Source: Shewanella nanhaiensis (GTDB lineage Bacteria > Pseudomonadota > Gammaproteobacteria > Enterobacterales > Shewanellaceae). Taken from it: a DNA stretch of 59,960 nt. A program made the position numbers and the translations under genes. Shown here piece by piece: positions 8,805 through 16,524 of the stretch; the stretch's first letter is position 1; each line of letters starts with the position of its first letter. The stretch covers positions 1 to 59,960 of the forward strand of contig NZ_JAHZST010000022.1 of NCBI RefSeq assembly GCF_019457885.1, read 5' to 3'. The notes beneath the pieces were generated by a model that was given only the letters and a program-made list of their open reading frames with translations, had not been told where the DNA came from and ran no database searches.

Positions 8805-9891
8805 TACAAAAAACGCACGAATACTGTACGAGTATGCAAAGTATTTAAGGGAAGCAAAACAGCTGGATGACTCAACGATTGATGGTGTAATGAAATCAAT
8901 TAATCGATTTGAAGAGGCAACAAATTATCTCGACTTTAAGAAGTTTCGGGATAAGCATGTTATCGCTTTTAAGAAACAGCTTCTTAATAGTAAATCAATG
9001 GTGACAGGCGATAAGTTGAGCAAGGCAACGGTGCTGACAACCATGCGACACATGAAAGGTTTCTTCCAATTTCTGGTAACGCAAAAAGGCTATCGAGCCA
9101 AAATTAACTATAGCGATATTGAGTATTTCAACCTCTCAGAAAAAGATACCCGTATTGCCAATACCAAGCGTAAACGAAATGTGGCGACTGTTGAGCAAGT
9201 TTTGCAGACTTTGGGATCTATGCCATGTGACACAATATTAGAAATGCGTGATAGAGCGTTACTTGCTTTTGTTCTCCTTACTGGTGCAAGAGATGGGGCT
9301 GTTGCTTCGGTTAAAATCAAGCATGTTGATCTGGCTGAGAAAAGTTTTTATCAGGATGCAAGGGACGTAAATACAAAGTTTAGTAAAACCTTCACCACTT
9401 ACTTTTTTCCAGTAGGTGAACTGCCACCTAAGGTTTTGACGGAATGGATTGAGTATTTGATTAAAGAGCTTGGGTATAAGCAAAATGATCCCCTGTTCCC
9501 AAAAACTAAGTTGGCACATAACAAAAACCAGCAATTTGAGGTAGCTGGTTTACTAAAAGAGCATTGGAGTAATGCAACTCCAATCCGCAAGGTCTTTAAA
9601 CAAGCCTTTGAAGCTGTTGGTTTACCTTATTTTAATCCCCACAGCTTCCGTAATACTTTGGTAAGGCTAGGTGAAAATCTTTGTCAAACGCCTGAAGAGT
9701 TTAAAGCATGGAGCCAAAACTTAGGGCATGAAAGCGTGTTGACCAGCTTTTATAGTTACGGTGATGTGCCTGATTACAAACAAGCCGAACTATTGCGTAA
9801 GTTATCCAAGCCAGCTGAAAGTACCTCTTCAGATATGGAAGAGCAATTTATGCAATTTAAACAATTTCAAAAAATGATGGAGAAAAAATAA
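8788..9891 (+). CDS. Tyrosine site-specific recombinase (internal module)
   Basis: A 367-residue phage integrase-family protein. Residues about 10-115 form a SAM-like core-binding domain (ARILYEYAKYLREAKQLDDSTIDGVM...). The catalytic domain has R168 (GARDGA), HSFR (H285, R288), LGH (H314) and a tyrosine at Y322 or Y324 (FYSYG). The start is set at the ATG at 8788 because AAGG lies 6-7 bases upstream; TTG 8785 and ATG 8791 are alternatives. The gene overlaps the HTH/zinc-finger gene by 17 bp. It is a different family from the ssrA-linked integrase at 22133, so the island holds two separate tyrosine recombinase systems. Confidence 0.88.
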   Translation: MMKKSSTKNARILYEYAKYLREAKQLDDSTIDGVMKSINRFEEATNYLDFKKFRDKHVIAFKKQLLNSKSMVTGDKLSKATVLTTMRHMKGFFQFLVTQKGYRAKINYSDIEYFNLSEKDTRIANTKRKRNVATVEQVLQTLGSMPCDTILEMRDRALLAFVLLTGARDGAVASVKIKHVDLAEKSFYQDARDVNTKFSKTFTTYFFPVGELPPKVLTEWIEYLIKELGYKQNDPLFPKTKLAHNKNQQFEVAGLLKEHWSNATPIRKVFKQAFEAVGLPYFNPHSFRNTLVRLGENLCQTPEEFKAWSQNLGHESVLTSFYSYGDVPDYKQAELLRKLSKPAESTSSDMEEQFMQFKQFQKMMEKK

Positions 9892-9913
9892 AATCCATCA
9901 AATTGACCTGAAC

Positions 9914-10034
9914 AGCTGGTATCAAAAAACATTCGTATATTGATACCAGCTATCTTAACTTAATATCGGTATCATAAAATTAGGGTATGGCTTTAATGAT
10001 GCTTTAATTATATGATACCCCAATATTTGATACC
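9914..10034. repeat. Cluster of five GGTATCA/TGATACC motifs (candidate recombinase site)
   Basis: Between the tyrosine and serine recombinase genes lie five copies of GGTATCA or its complement. The first two form a 12-bp perfect inverted repeat, AGCTGGTATCAA (9914-9925) and TTGATACCAGCT (9940-9951). The next two form a 9-bp inverted repeat, GGTATCATA (9968-9976) and TATGATACC (10011-10019). The fifth is TTGATACC (10027-10034), 21 bp before the resolvase start codon. Paired subsites directly upstream of a serine recombinase are the usual layout of a res site and autoregulated promoter. The first pair could also act as a terminator hairpin for the tyrosine recombinase gene. Confidence 0.55.
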
Positions 10035-10054
10035 TTCCATAAAGTGAGTGCCCC

Positions 10055-10621
10055 ATGCGTATCTTTTCCTATTGTCGTGTTTCTACAACAGAACAAACAA
10101 CCGAGAATCAAATTCTTGCTATCCGACAAAAAGGCTATGAAGTGAATGATGCTCGTACTATCAGTGAAACGGTCTCTGGATCTGTTGAAGCGATGAAGCG
10201 TGAAAAGTTTAAGATGCTTATCAATCACCAGATGGAAAGTGGCGATATGCTGGTGGTCTTAAAGCTAGACCGATTAGGTCGAGATAACATTGACGTACAA
10301 AACACCATTAACCTCCTTACAGATAAAGGTATCAAGGTTGTTTGCTTAGATTTACCTGTAGCCGACCTATCAAGCGCTGAGGGTAAGTTGATGCTACAGA
10401 TGTTCTCGGCCTTTGCTGAGTTCGAGCGAAACCGGATTAGAGAGCGTACAAAAGAAGGGCTTGAGCGAGCTAAAGCTCAGGGTAAGAAGCTGGGTAGACC
10501 AGCAGCGCATAACACCACCGCTTTAGTGCAAGCCAAAAAAGCTGAGGGGTTATCTCAATCTAAAGCAGCAGAAGCATTAGGCTTGGGGATTGCGACAGTG
10601 AAAAGGCATTGGAACAAGTAA
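10055..10621 (+). CDS. Serine recombinase, resolvase/invertase family
   Basis: 188 residues, the usual size of small serine recombinases. Seen: the YCRVST motif with nucleophile S10, KLDRLGRD (about 70-77), the E-helix region FAEFERNRIRERTKEGL, a GRP hinge (KLGRPAA) and a C-terminal HTH (SQSKAAEALGLGIATVKRHW). All expected catalytic residues are present. It follows the AlpA/HTH/tyrosine-recombinase operon and has a cluster of inverted repeats in its leader. It probably resolves or inverts DNA at those sites and represses itself. The pairing of tyrosine and serine recombinases in one module is unusual. Confidence 0.9.
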   Translation: MRIFSYCRVSTTEQTTENQILAIRQKGYEVNDARTISETVSGSVEAMKREKFKMLINHQMESGDMLVVLKLDRLGRDNIDVQNTINLLTDKGIKVVCLDLPVADLSSAEGKLMLQMFSAFAEFERNRIRERTKEGLERAKAQGKKLGRPAAHNTTALVQAKKAEGLSQSKAAEALGLGIATVKRHWNK

Positions 10622-10857
10622 AACATTAATTTATGAATCGCTGTTCATTTGATTCAATTATCTATTTTTAAGGTTGTGGCTTAACTCATTTCTGCCCTAA
10701 AGCGTGTTAGAGCTAGGCTTAAAATGACTGTATATTACCTTTAGAAATATGTCTAAGAATTTAGTGAAAGCTCAAACTGAAAGAATGGCAATAAATTGGA
10801 CGCTCGTGTAACTTTCAACAATTCTTATAGAGCGCAGCCTAAACTGGAAATGAATAC

Positions 10858-11772
10858 ATGAAAACCGACCTATTTATTTCGTACGCGTGGACATCAAACG
10901 CCCACCGGGAATGGGTTCGCCTACTCGCGAGCCAGCTTCACCTAATTGGTTACGTAGTCAAAATCGATGAAGCTGTTGACTATGGGGCAAGCTTAAGCGG
11001 CTTCATGCAAGAGGTTACCGAAGCCTCTCATGTACTGTTGATTGTTGACGAAAATTATGTAGAACGAGCTAATAATAAACCAGATTCAGGGGTTGGCATT
11101 GAGACCAAATGGATAAGCGAAACTTTTGTGAGCAAACCTGCCACATGGTTGTCAGTTGTCTTGGTTCGAAATCCTGAACGTAAGTTACCTAATTGGCTTA
11201 ATGCTCATAATCCAAAGGGGTTCGACTTTAACTCCAGTCCTGAAAATAATGAGTTTCCAGGAGCTGCCCAGATCGACGCAATTTGGCGATGGGTTGAGGA
11301 TCTGCCTGCTGATAAGAATCATGCGGTTCCATTATCGGTGCTTCGTAACCGTGCCGGACGGCTTGAGCGTATTAATGCTCGGCGCGACCCTGGGCATTAT
11401 ACGAATCCAACCCTTAATGGGCGTGTAACTTTTTGCTATAAAGATTATGCTCACTATACGGTTGGCAACGGTGAGTACCAGTTTAAAATAAAATTCAGTG
11501 GGTGCTCTCAGAATAGTGTTCATATCTATATAGATGGTGGTCTCAAAGCTGTCGGGTTGATCACTGGTCCTAATTTTGATCCTCTTACTGTCGAGTCCTT
11601 CCTAACATTGGGTCGTGTTGTTTCACCAATTGAGGGGCAGAGAGCAGTTCTCCTTAACTCCTACGGAGCTCTCTGTGTTATATCAATTGAACAGGTGCAG
11701 TGCGAGGTCAATGCTAAAGAGTATGTTCCAGAGCATGTGACGTTCACTTATGAAGTATTAGTGCACCATTAA
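10858..11772 (+). CDS. TIR-domain protein with unknown C-terminal domain
   Basis: 304 residues. Residues 1-135 form a TIR/TIR_2 domain: DLFISYAW at the start, WVRLLASQLHLIGYVVKIDEA, then a KWISETF segment with W85 and E88 in the W-x-x-E arrangement of the TIR NADase site. The remainder (about 150-304) is a beta-rich domain with no family I recognise; it may sense a ligand or bind a partner. Bacterial TIR proteins usually cleave NAD+ or make cyclic-ADP-ribose signals in anti-phage defence. The gene stands alone, with 236 bp upstream and 510 bp downstream, so it could be a one-gene system. Confidence 0.75.
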   Translation: MKTDLFISYAWTSNAHREWVRLLASQLHLIGYVVKIDEAVDYGASLSGFMQEVTEASHVLLIVDENYVERANNKPDSGVGIETKWISETFVSKPATWLSVVLVRNPERKLPNWLNAHNPKGFDFNSSPENNEFPGAAQIDAIWRWVEDLPADKNHAVPLSVLRNRAGRLERINARRDPGHYTNPTLNGRVTFCYKDYAHYTVGNGEYQFKIKFSGCSQNSVHIYIDGGLKAVGLITGPNFDPLTVESFLTLGRVVSPIEGQRAVLLNSYGALCVISIEQVQCEVNAKEYVPEHVTFTYEVLVHH

Positions 11773-12282
11773 GTCTAGGGAGAGGTTTGTCGTTTCCCTT
11801 GATGCTCGTTTTGTATACTCATAAATTAAATTGGAGTAACAAATGCACTAATTTTGTCCAATTTAACCCCAGGAAGTACATCATTAACTTGATCTGTATT
11901 AACCTATTTTAGCTTTAACAAAATGGATTGAAAAATTAATGACATCTATTTGTAAATATACGCAGTATAGACGTCAGTTTTTTAACAACTTTTGCTTTAA
12001 ATTATCTGGATTTAGGCGAAGTTCATTATCCAATATTTAACTTAAGGCTCATTTTATAGCTTTTAGTCGTCAAGTACTGATAAGTCGGCAGTATCCCAAT
12101 AGGTTAGAAGTTCCATAATGTAAAGTTAGAGAAAATACTCCTTTATACCTCGTTATGTGATTTTGCGTAAACAGAGCTACGAAAATTCAATCTATATGTT
12201 TTGCTATTTACGATCAAAATCATATTCAAGCTATTGATTTACATGTAAAGTACAAGGTCTCAACCCGCAATTTTTAGCATTA
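11773..12282. other. AT-rich intergenic region, nothing recognised
   Basis: About 510 bp with no gene, repeat or clear terminator. It is markedly AT-rich and has stop codons in all frames. It must hold the promoter of the SLATT-SIR2-HerA unit starting at 12283. Confidence 0.5.
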
Positions 12283-12849
12283 ATGAATCAAAGAATACAA
12301 GAAGATACTGAATATACGCCCCCTGAATTAATCAGTGTATTACACTCATGGCTTGAACGTTGTCGTGATGCGCGTGATGGCCATTACAAGAGAGCAGAAA
12401 AGCTATTTGAGCTGTCACAAATGATGGGTTATGTACTCATCTATTCAACTGTTTTTGTCACAGTATTCTCGTTTGCTGATCATGACGCTACAAATACTAT
12501 CTTTGGTATCAACAAACAACATGTTGTGGTGTTATTTGGATGTATTGCAGCAGTTATATCAGGGATAGTGACTCAATCAAGATTTGGTGAAAGAGCTGAA
12601 ATGCATCGTTCATCTGCTGCCCGGTATGCTAACTTGTCTAGAGACATTGAAGAGCTGAAAATGAATATTAATGCCGGCCTCATAGTCGATGATGCACTAT
12701 CTATTCAAACCCGCTTAATCATCAAAGAATGGAATAACTTATCTGAAGTCTCGTTGTTAACTCCGAATAACAAAACTCATACAAAACAAACTTATCACAT
12801 CCTGATAGCGATATCGTTCATCACCATTTTTTTCTTTGTCGCTATCTAA
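12283..12849 (+). CDS. SLATT-domain membrane protein
   Basis: 188 residues. There is an N-terminal cytosolic helix (about 15-45, with WLERCRDARDGHYKRAE), two membrane segments (about 48-65 and 79-97) joined by a short loop, then the hallmark RFGERAEMHRSSAARYANLSRDIEELK (100-126), and a third hydrophobic segment at the C-terminus (171-188). This is the pattern of SLATT proteins, predicted pore-forming effectors linked to SMODS/CBASS and other nucleotide-signal defence systems. It ends 33 bp before the SIR2 gene on the same strand. No cyclase is present, so I infer that it is co-expressed with SIR2-HerA and may be an extra effector. Confidence 0.8.
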   Translation: MNQRIQEDTEYTPPELISVLHSWLERCRDARDGHYKRAEKLFELSQMMGYVLIYSTVFVTVFSFADHDATNTIFGINKQHVVVLFGCIAAVISGIVTQSRFGERAEMHRSSAARYANLSRDIEELKMNINAGLIVDDALSIQTRLIIKEWNNLSEVSLLTPNNKTHTKQTYHILIAISFITIFFFVAI

Positions 12850-12882
12850 TGATGACAAATCGTAGTATAGGAATCTCTAGTC

Positions 12883-14157
12883 ATGTGTGATTGTACAGAC
12901 GAGAAGCTGCTCACGAAAGACCTGCTCATTTTCAAACAAGGTCAGGACTCACTTTTTGGTGATTCTGATGGAGATGAGGTGAAGCTTGAGAAGATTAGAA
13001 GTAAGGTGTCTGATCTTACTAACATCAAAAACCTTCACTTCCTCTTAGGTGCAGGAGCGAGTGCTGATGCAATACCAGCAATGGAGCCATTGATAAAAAT
13101 TGTTGAGGAAAAGGTAAATAGTGACAATACTGAAGCCGATATAATACGAGAGGAATGCACTTTTAGTCATCATGATCTGAAAGCTGGATTTCAGGTTGTT
13201 AAGAAACATTCACCTAAAAACCTTGAGAACATATTAGGAACGCTCTATTCAAAGCGTTCCTACCAGAATGGGGTTGGAGAAGTTGATGAAGTTAACGATT
13301 ACTTAATTAACTTAATCGAATCTCAGATTTATACTTCTATCAATATCGACTGCAATGCAAAGAGTGCTGAAAAATCGCTTAGCTTATATAAGAAGCTATA
13401 TCAAAAACTTTCACAGAGAAACAAGGATCTTGCTAGGGTTAATGTATTCACTACAAACAATGATCTATTAAGTGAAACAGCCCTCGGCTATCAGAATGTC
13501 AACTACAACAATGGGTTCAGTAGTGGTTTAACTCGAACCTTCAATCCTGCGCGTTTTTCTTACACTTTTTCCCGTAAAGTTGACTCTAACATGGAGAAGT
13601 ACGAACCATTAGAGAACATGGTCTATCTATACAAGCTGCATGGATCAATTAGCTGGATTGAGTCTGATGATAACTCCTTTTTCAATATAAAGGAGGTCGA
13701 TGTTGAACCAACTCAAGCACCACCTGAAAAGAATATTCTTATCTACCCAACTCCTCTAAAGCAAAACAAAAGTTTGGGATCTCCTTATGCTGATTTGATT
13801 CGGGAGTTTCAAAACAAATTACAGCTTCAGCATGGGGTGTTAATTGTAATTGGCTACAGCTTTAGTGATGAACACATTAACAATGCTATTTACGCTGCAC
13901 TCGCATCGAACTCAAGCTTAAGCGTAATAATTTTTGGAGACTACCACCCTTCAGAAAACCTTACAAAGCTAACAGACAGGCGTATTTATCAAGTTTCTGG
14001 TGAGATAGTTCAGAATATTGATGGGGAAGAAAAGGCCGTAAAGATACACTATTTTGAATACATAGTTAACAATCTGATACCTGATCTGGATAGGAACCGT
14101 GACAGTGACTTACTTGAGGACTTTATGCGATCACTTAAGAAGGCGAGGAGAGAGTAA
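12883..14157 (+). CDS. SIR2-domain NADase of a SIR2-HerA defence pair
   Basis: 424 residues. SIR2-like fold: GAGAS (56-60) in the NAD-binding loop, TTNND (190-194) with the conserved N and D, and LHGSISW with H253 as the likely catalytic histidine. IGYSFSDEHI follows at about 325. SIR2 proteins of this class degrade NAD+ during phage infection when complexed with HerA. The stop codon shares one base with the start of the HerA gene. An N-terminal extension of about 45 residues precedes the fold. The assignment is strong because of the HerA partner. Confidence 0.87.
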   Translation: MCDCTDEKLLTKDLLIFKQGQDSLFGDSDGDEVKLEKIRSKVSDLTNIKNLHFLLGAGASADAIPAMEPLIKIVEEKVNSDNTEADIIREECTFSHHDLKAGFQVVKKHSPKNLENILGTLYSKRSYQNGVGEVDEVNDYLINLIESQIYTSINIDCNAKSAEKSLSLYKKLYQKLSQRNKDLARVNVFTTNNDLLSETALGYQNVNYNNGFSSGLTRTFNPARFSYTFSRKVDSNMEKYEPLENMVYLYKLHGSISWIESDDNSFFNIKEVDVEPTQAPPEKNILIYPTPLKQNKSLGSPYADLIREFQNKLQLQHGVLIVIGYSFSDEHINNAIYAALASNSSLSVIIFGDYHPSENLTKLTDRRIYQVSGEIVQNIDGEEKAVKIHYFEYIVNNLIPDLDRNRDSDLLEDFMRSLKKARRE

Positions 14158-16115
14158 TGAGAGTTGGAAAAATCACCTCTGTTAACTTTAACCAGTTTAA
14201 AGCTAAGGCCTCAACAGAAGTTAGGGGGAACTCTGTCAATCTTGCTGGTGTTATCTACTACTTCGGTAATATTGGTAGTTATCTTAAAACTACTAACTCG
14301 ATTGGTGAGCAACTAATCTGTGAAGTGGTTTCTATCTTTGACGGTGATATGAAGATTGATACAGCTGCTTATGACGTAGATAGCAGCAGAGAGATACTTC
14401 TAAAGCCAATAGGTACTATTACGCGTGACGGACGCTTTAATCTAGGGGTAGGAATCTTTCCTTCTATATACAGCGAGGTGAACATTGTAACTCATGAAGA
14501 TATGGAATTAATCCTTCAAAACAACAAGGATAACGAGTTGTGCGAGAAGGTGCACCAAAGCTTTCATTTGGGAGTGAGTAAGAACTTAATCAACTATCCC
14601 ATCGATATATCGATCAATTCATTTTTCAACATTCACTCTGCCATACTTGGCAACTCTGGTAGTGGTAAATCGAATACTATTGCTCACATTATTCAAGAGA
14701 TTCATAAGAAAAAAGACAACTCGGCTATTGGCTCTAGAATCTTGATTTTTGACGTGAATGGCGAGTACCGCAATGCTTTTGCGGATCATGAAAAGTGCCA
14801 AAACTTAAAAGTCCGATTTCTTAAACCAAACATCAAAGCCGCCGAGGATGGTTATGAGCCATTCGCTCTTCCCCACTTCCTGATGAATATAGATGAATGG
14901 AGTGCCTTCCTAATGGCAACGGATGCTACTCAGCGTCCATTTTGGGATAAGGTTCTACAGGAGAGCTATAAGTTCTACATGATTTCAACTCGTGAAGGGG
15001 ATGAACGTCAAAAGTTAATTAACTATTTTAGATTTAAAATTTGCAACCTGCTCCAAACCTTACATGCTCAAGGCGACAACGAAACAACTATTATTACCGC
15101 AGCAAAGAGCATTATCTATGGTGTAGTTGAACTGATTAAATCAGATGCTGATTTAGATAAAGCTTGTCAACAAGAAGGTATTATCTCCGATCTGAGAGAA
15201 TTATTCCGTAATTGTACTATTGATTACGGTGAGAATAAGGGCAAGCTTAAAAAGGCTTTACAAGCTGTTCGTCAGAAAGTGAGCGATGAGTGTGTACGTG
15301 AGGTTATGGATTACCGTGCTACGAATGAGGAGTTCTTCGACTACCGCTTCCTAAAACAAGCGGCAAATATGGCTCTACTCGAAGAGGATGCCCGAGGTAA
15401 CGGTCGAATTAGAGAGTACACATCCACAATGATGACTCGATTGGATTTTTTCCTTGATAATGATAATTGCTTATTCATGAGAGAAAGCCCCCCAAATGTT
15501 AGGAAGATGAAGGATTACCTTGATTGGCTTTGGCAGTCTAAATGTGCAGTTCCTTCGCAGACTAACATGATTATTATTGATACCAGTGAACTGTCCAGAG
15601 ATGCACTTGAAACGTTAACTTCAGTAGCTTCTAGACTACATTTTACTTACAGGAAAAAGCTTAAAGGTTCTCAAAGGCGTGAGAAACCAGTCCATTTGGT
15701 CTTGGATGAGGCCCATCGCTATATTAAGAAGGATTCAAAGTATCTCCTGAGAGAGAATATTTTTGAGCAAATAGCTCGCGAAGGACGCAAGTACGCTCTG
15801 TATCTATTGATTTCTTCACAGCGTCCGTCAGAATTATCTGGAACAGTATTATCACAGTGTTCTAACTTCATAATTCATCGTATTCAAAATGAAGTCGATA
15901 TGAACTATGTCCAATCTATTCTGCCTTATTTCTCGGATGATTTTGTAAACAAAATCAAACAGTCAGCTCCAGGTGAAGCGCTGATCTTTGGAAACTGTGT
16001 TTCAATGCCTTTACATGTACGTATCAAGCTGGCATCTCCAGAGCCAAATAGTGAGAACTGTAAAGTGCATGAAGAGTGGTTTAAAGTATTTCCGCCACCC
16101 CCACCAGAGCTCTGA
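14157..16115 (+). CDS. HerA-type ATPase of a SIR2-HerA defence pair
   Basis: 652 residues. An N-terminal beta-barrel (HAS-like, about 1-125) is followed by a HerA/FtsK-type ATPase: Walker A GNSGSGKS (165-172), Walker B LVLDEAH (514-520, D517/E518), then IAREGRKYALYLLISSQRPSELSGTVLSQCSNFIIHR, which is typical of HerA with its sensor and arginine-finger region. HerA forms hexamers that scaffold SIR2 subunits, giving combined NADase, ATPase and possibly nuclease activity. It overlaps the SIR2 gene by 1 bp. This pair matches the published SIR2-HerA (Nezha-type) layout. Confidence 0.88.
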   Translation: MRVGKITSVNFNQFKAKASTEVRGNSVNLAGVIYYFGNIGSYLKTTNSIGEQLICEVVSIFDGDMKIDTAAYDVDSSREILLKPIGTITRDGRFNLGVGIFPSIYSEVNIVTHEDMELILQNNKDNELCEKVHQSFHLGVSKNLINYPIDISINSFFNIHSAILGNSGSGKSNTIAHIIQEIHKKKDNSAIGSRILIFDVNGEYRNAFADHEKCQNLKVRFLKPNIKAAEDGYEPFALPHFLMNIDEWSAFLMATDATQRPFWDKVLQESYKFYMISTREGDERQKLINYFRFKICNLLQTLHAQGDNETTIITAAKSIIYGVVELIKSDADLDKACQQEGIISDLRELFRNCTIDYGENKGKLKKALQAVRQKVSDECVREVMDYRATNEEFFDYRFLKQAANMALLEEDARGNGRIREYTSTMMTRLDFFLDNDNCLFMRESPPNVRKMKDYLDWLWQSKCAVPSQTNMIIIDTSELSRDALETLTSVASRLHFTYRKKLKGSQRREKPVHLVLDEAHRYIKKDSKYLLRENIFEQIAREGRKYALYLLISSQRPSELSGTVLSQCSNFIIHRIQNEVDMNYVQSILPYFSDDFVNKIKQSAPGEALIFGNCVSMPLHVRIKLASPEPNSENCKVHEEWFKVFPPPPPEL

Positions 16116-16215
16116 TTGGACATATTGTGAATAGGGGGCCTTTCTTAAATAGGCATAACTGATTTTCCCCTAACAATATAGAACTTTTGGCAATTTAATT
16201 AGTCACCCATAATAG

Positions 16216-16521
16216 TGGTTATTTGAAGACTTAGGTATCAACTTAGAAGAGAAGGCATTCCTCGATATCTTGAAGCACATGCGCAAGAAATATGAGTTCA
16301 CCTACGATGATGACAAGCAGTTAGAACTCGCCAAAGAGATGAAAGTCACCGTCGATGATGTAGCTCAATATCCAGACTGGGCAGGGTGTGATGACATTAA
16401 AGCCAAGTTGAAAGTGGACTTAATCTTACTACTACACAAATACGGTTTCCCACCAGTAGCCAACGATGACGTATACAAAGGCGTGCTAGAGCAGGCTGAG
16501 AACTATAAGAAGAATAACTAA
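16216..16521 (+). pseudogene. C-terminal remnant of a type I restriction subunit (HsdR)
   Basis: The frame from 16216 reads WLFEDLGINLEEKAFLDILKHMRKKYEFTYDDDKQLELAKEM..., ending in DDIKAKLKVDLILLLHKYGFPPVANDDVYKGVLEQAENYKKNN. This is the extreme C-terminus of HsdR as I know it. Immediately upstream the frame is blocked by TAA TAG, and no HsdR motor or nuclease domain exists before it. It is a fossil of about 100 residues left when the SIR2-HerA block or another module replaced an hsd locus. It ends 3 bp before the mcrB start, so the old downstream junction seems to be preserved. Confidence 0.75.
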
Positions 16522-16524
16522 CTC

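Noticed and set aside
9914..10034. CRISPR-like array from the repeated TGATACC motif
   Set aside because: The repeats are only 7-12 bp, inverted and irregularly spaced, and no cas genes are present.
12283..14157. CBASS system based on the SLATT gene
   Set aside because: No cyclic-nucleotide synthase (CD-NTase) is present nearby; SIR2-HerA explains the neighbours better.
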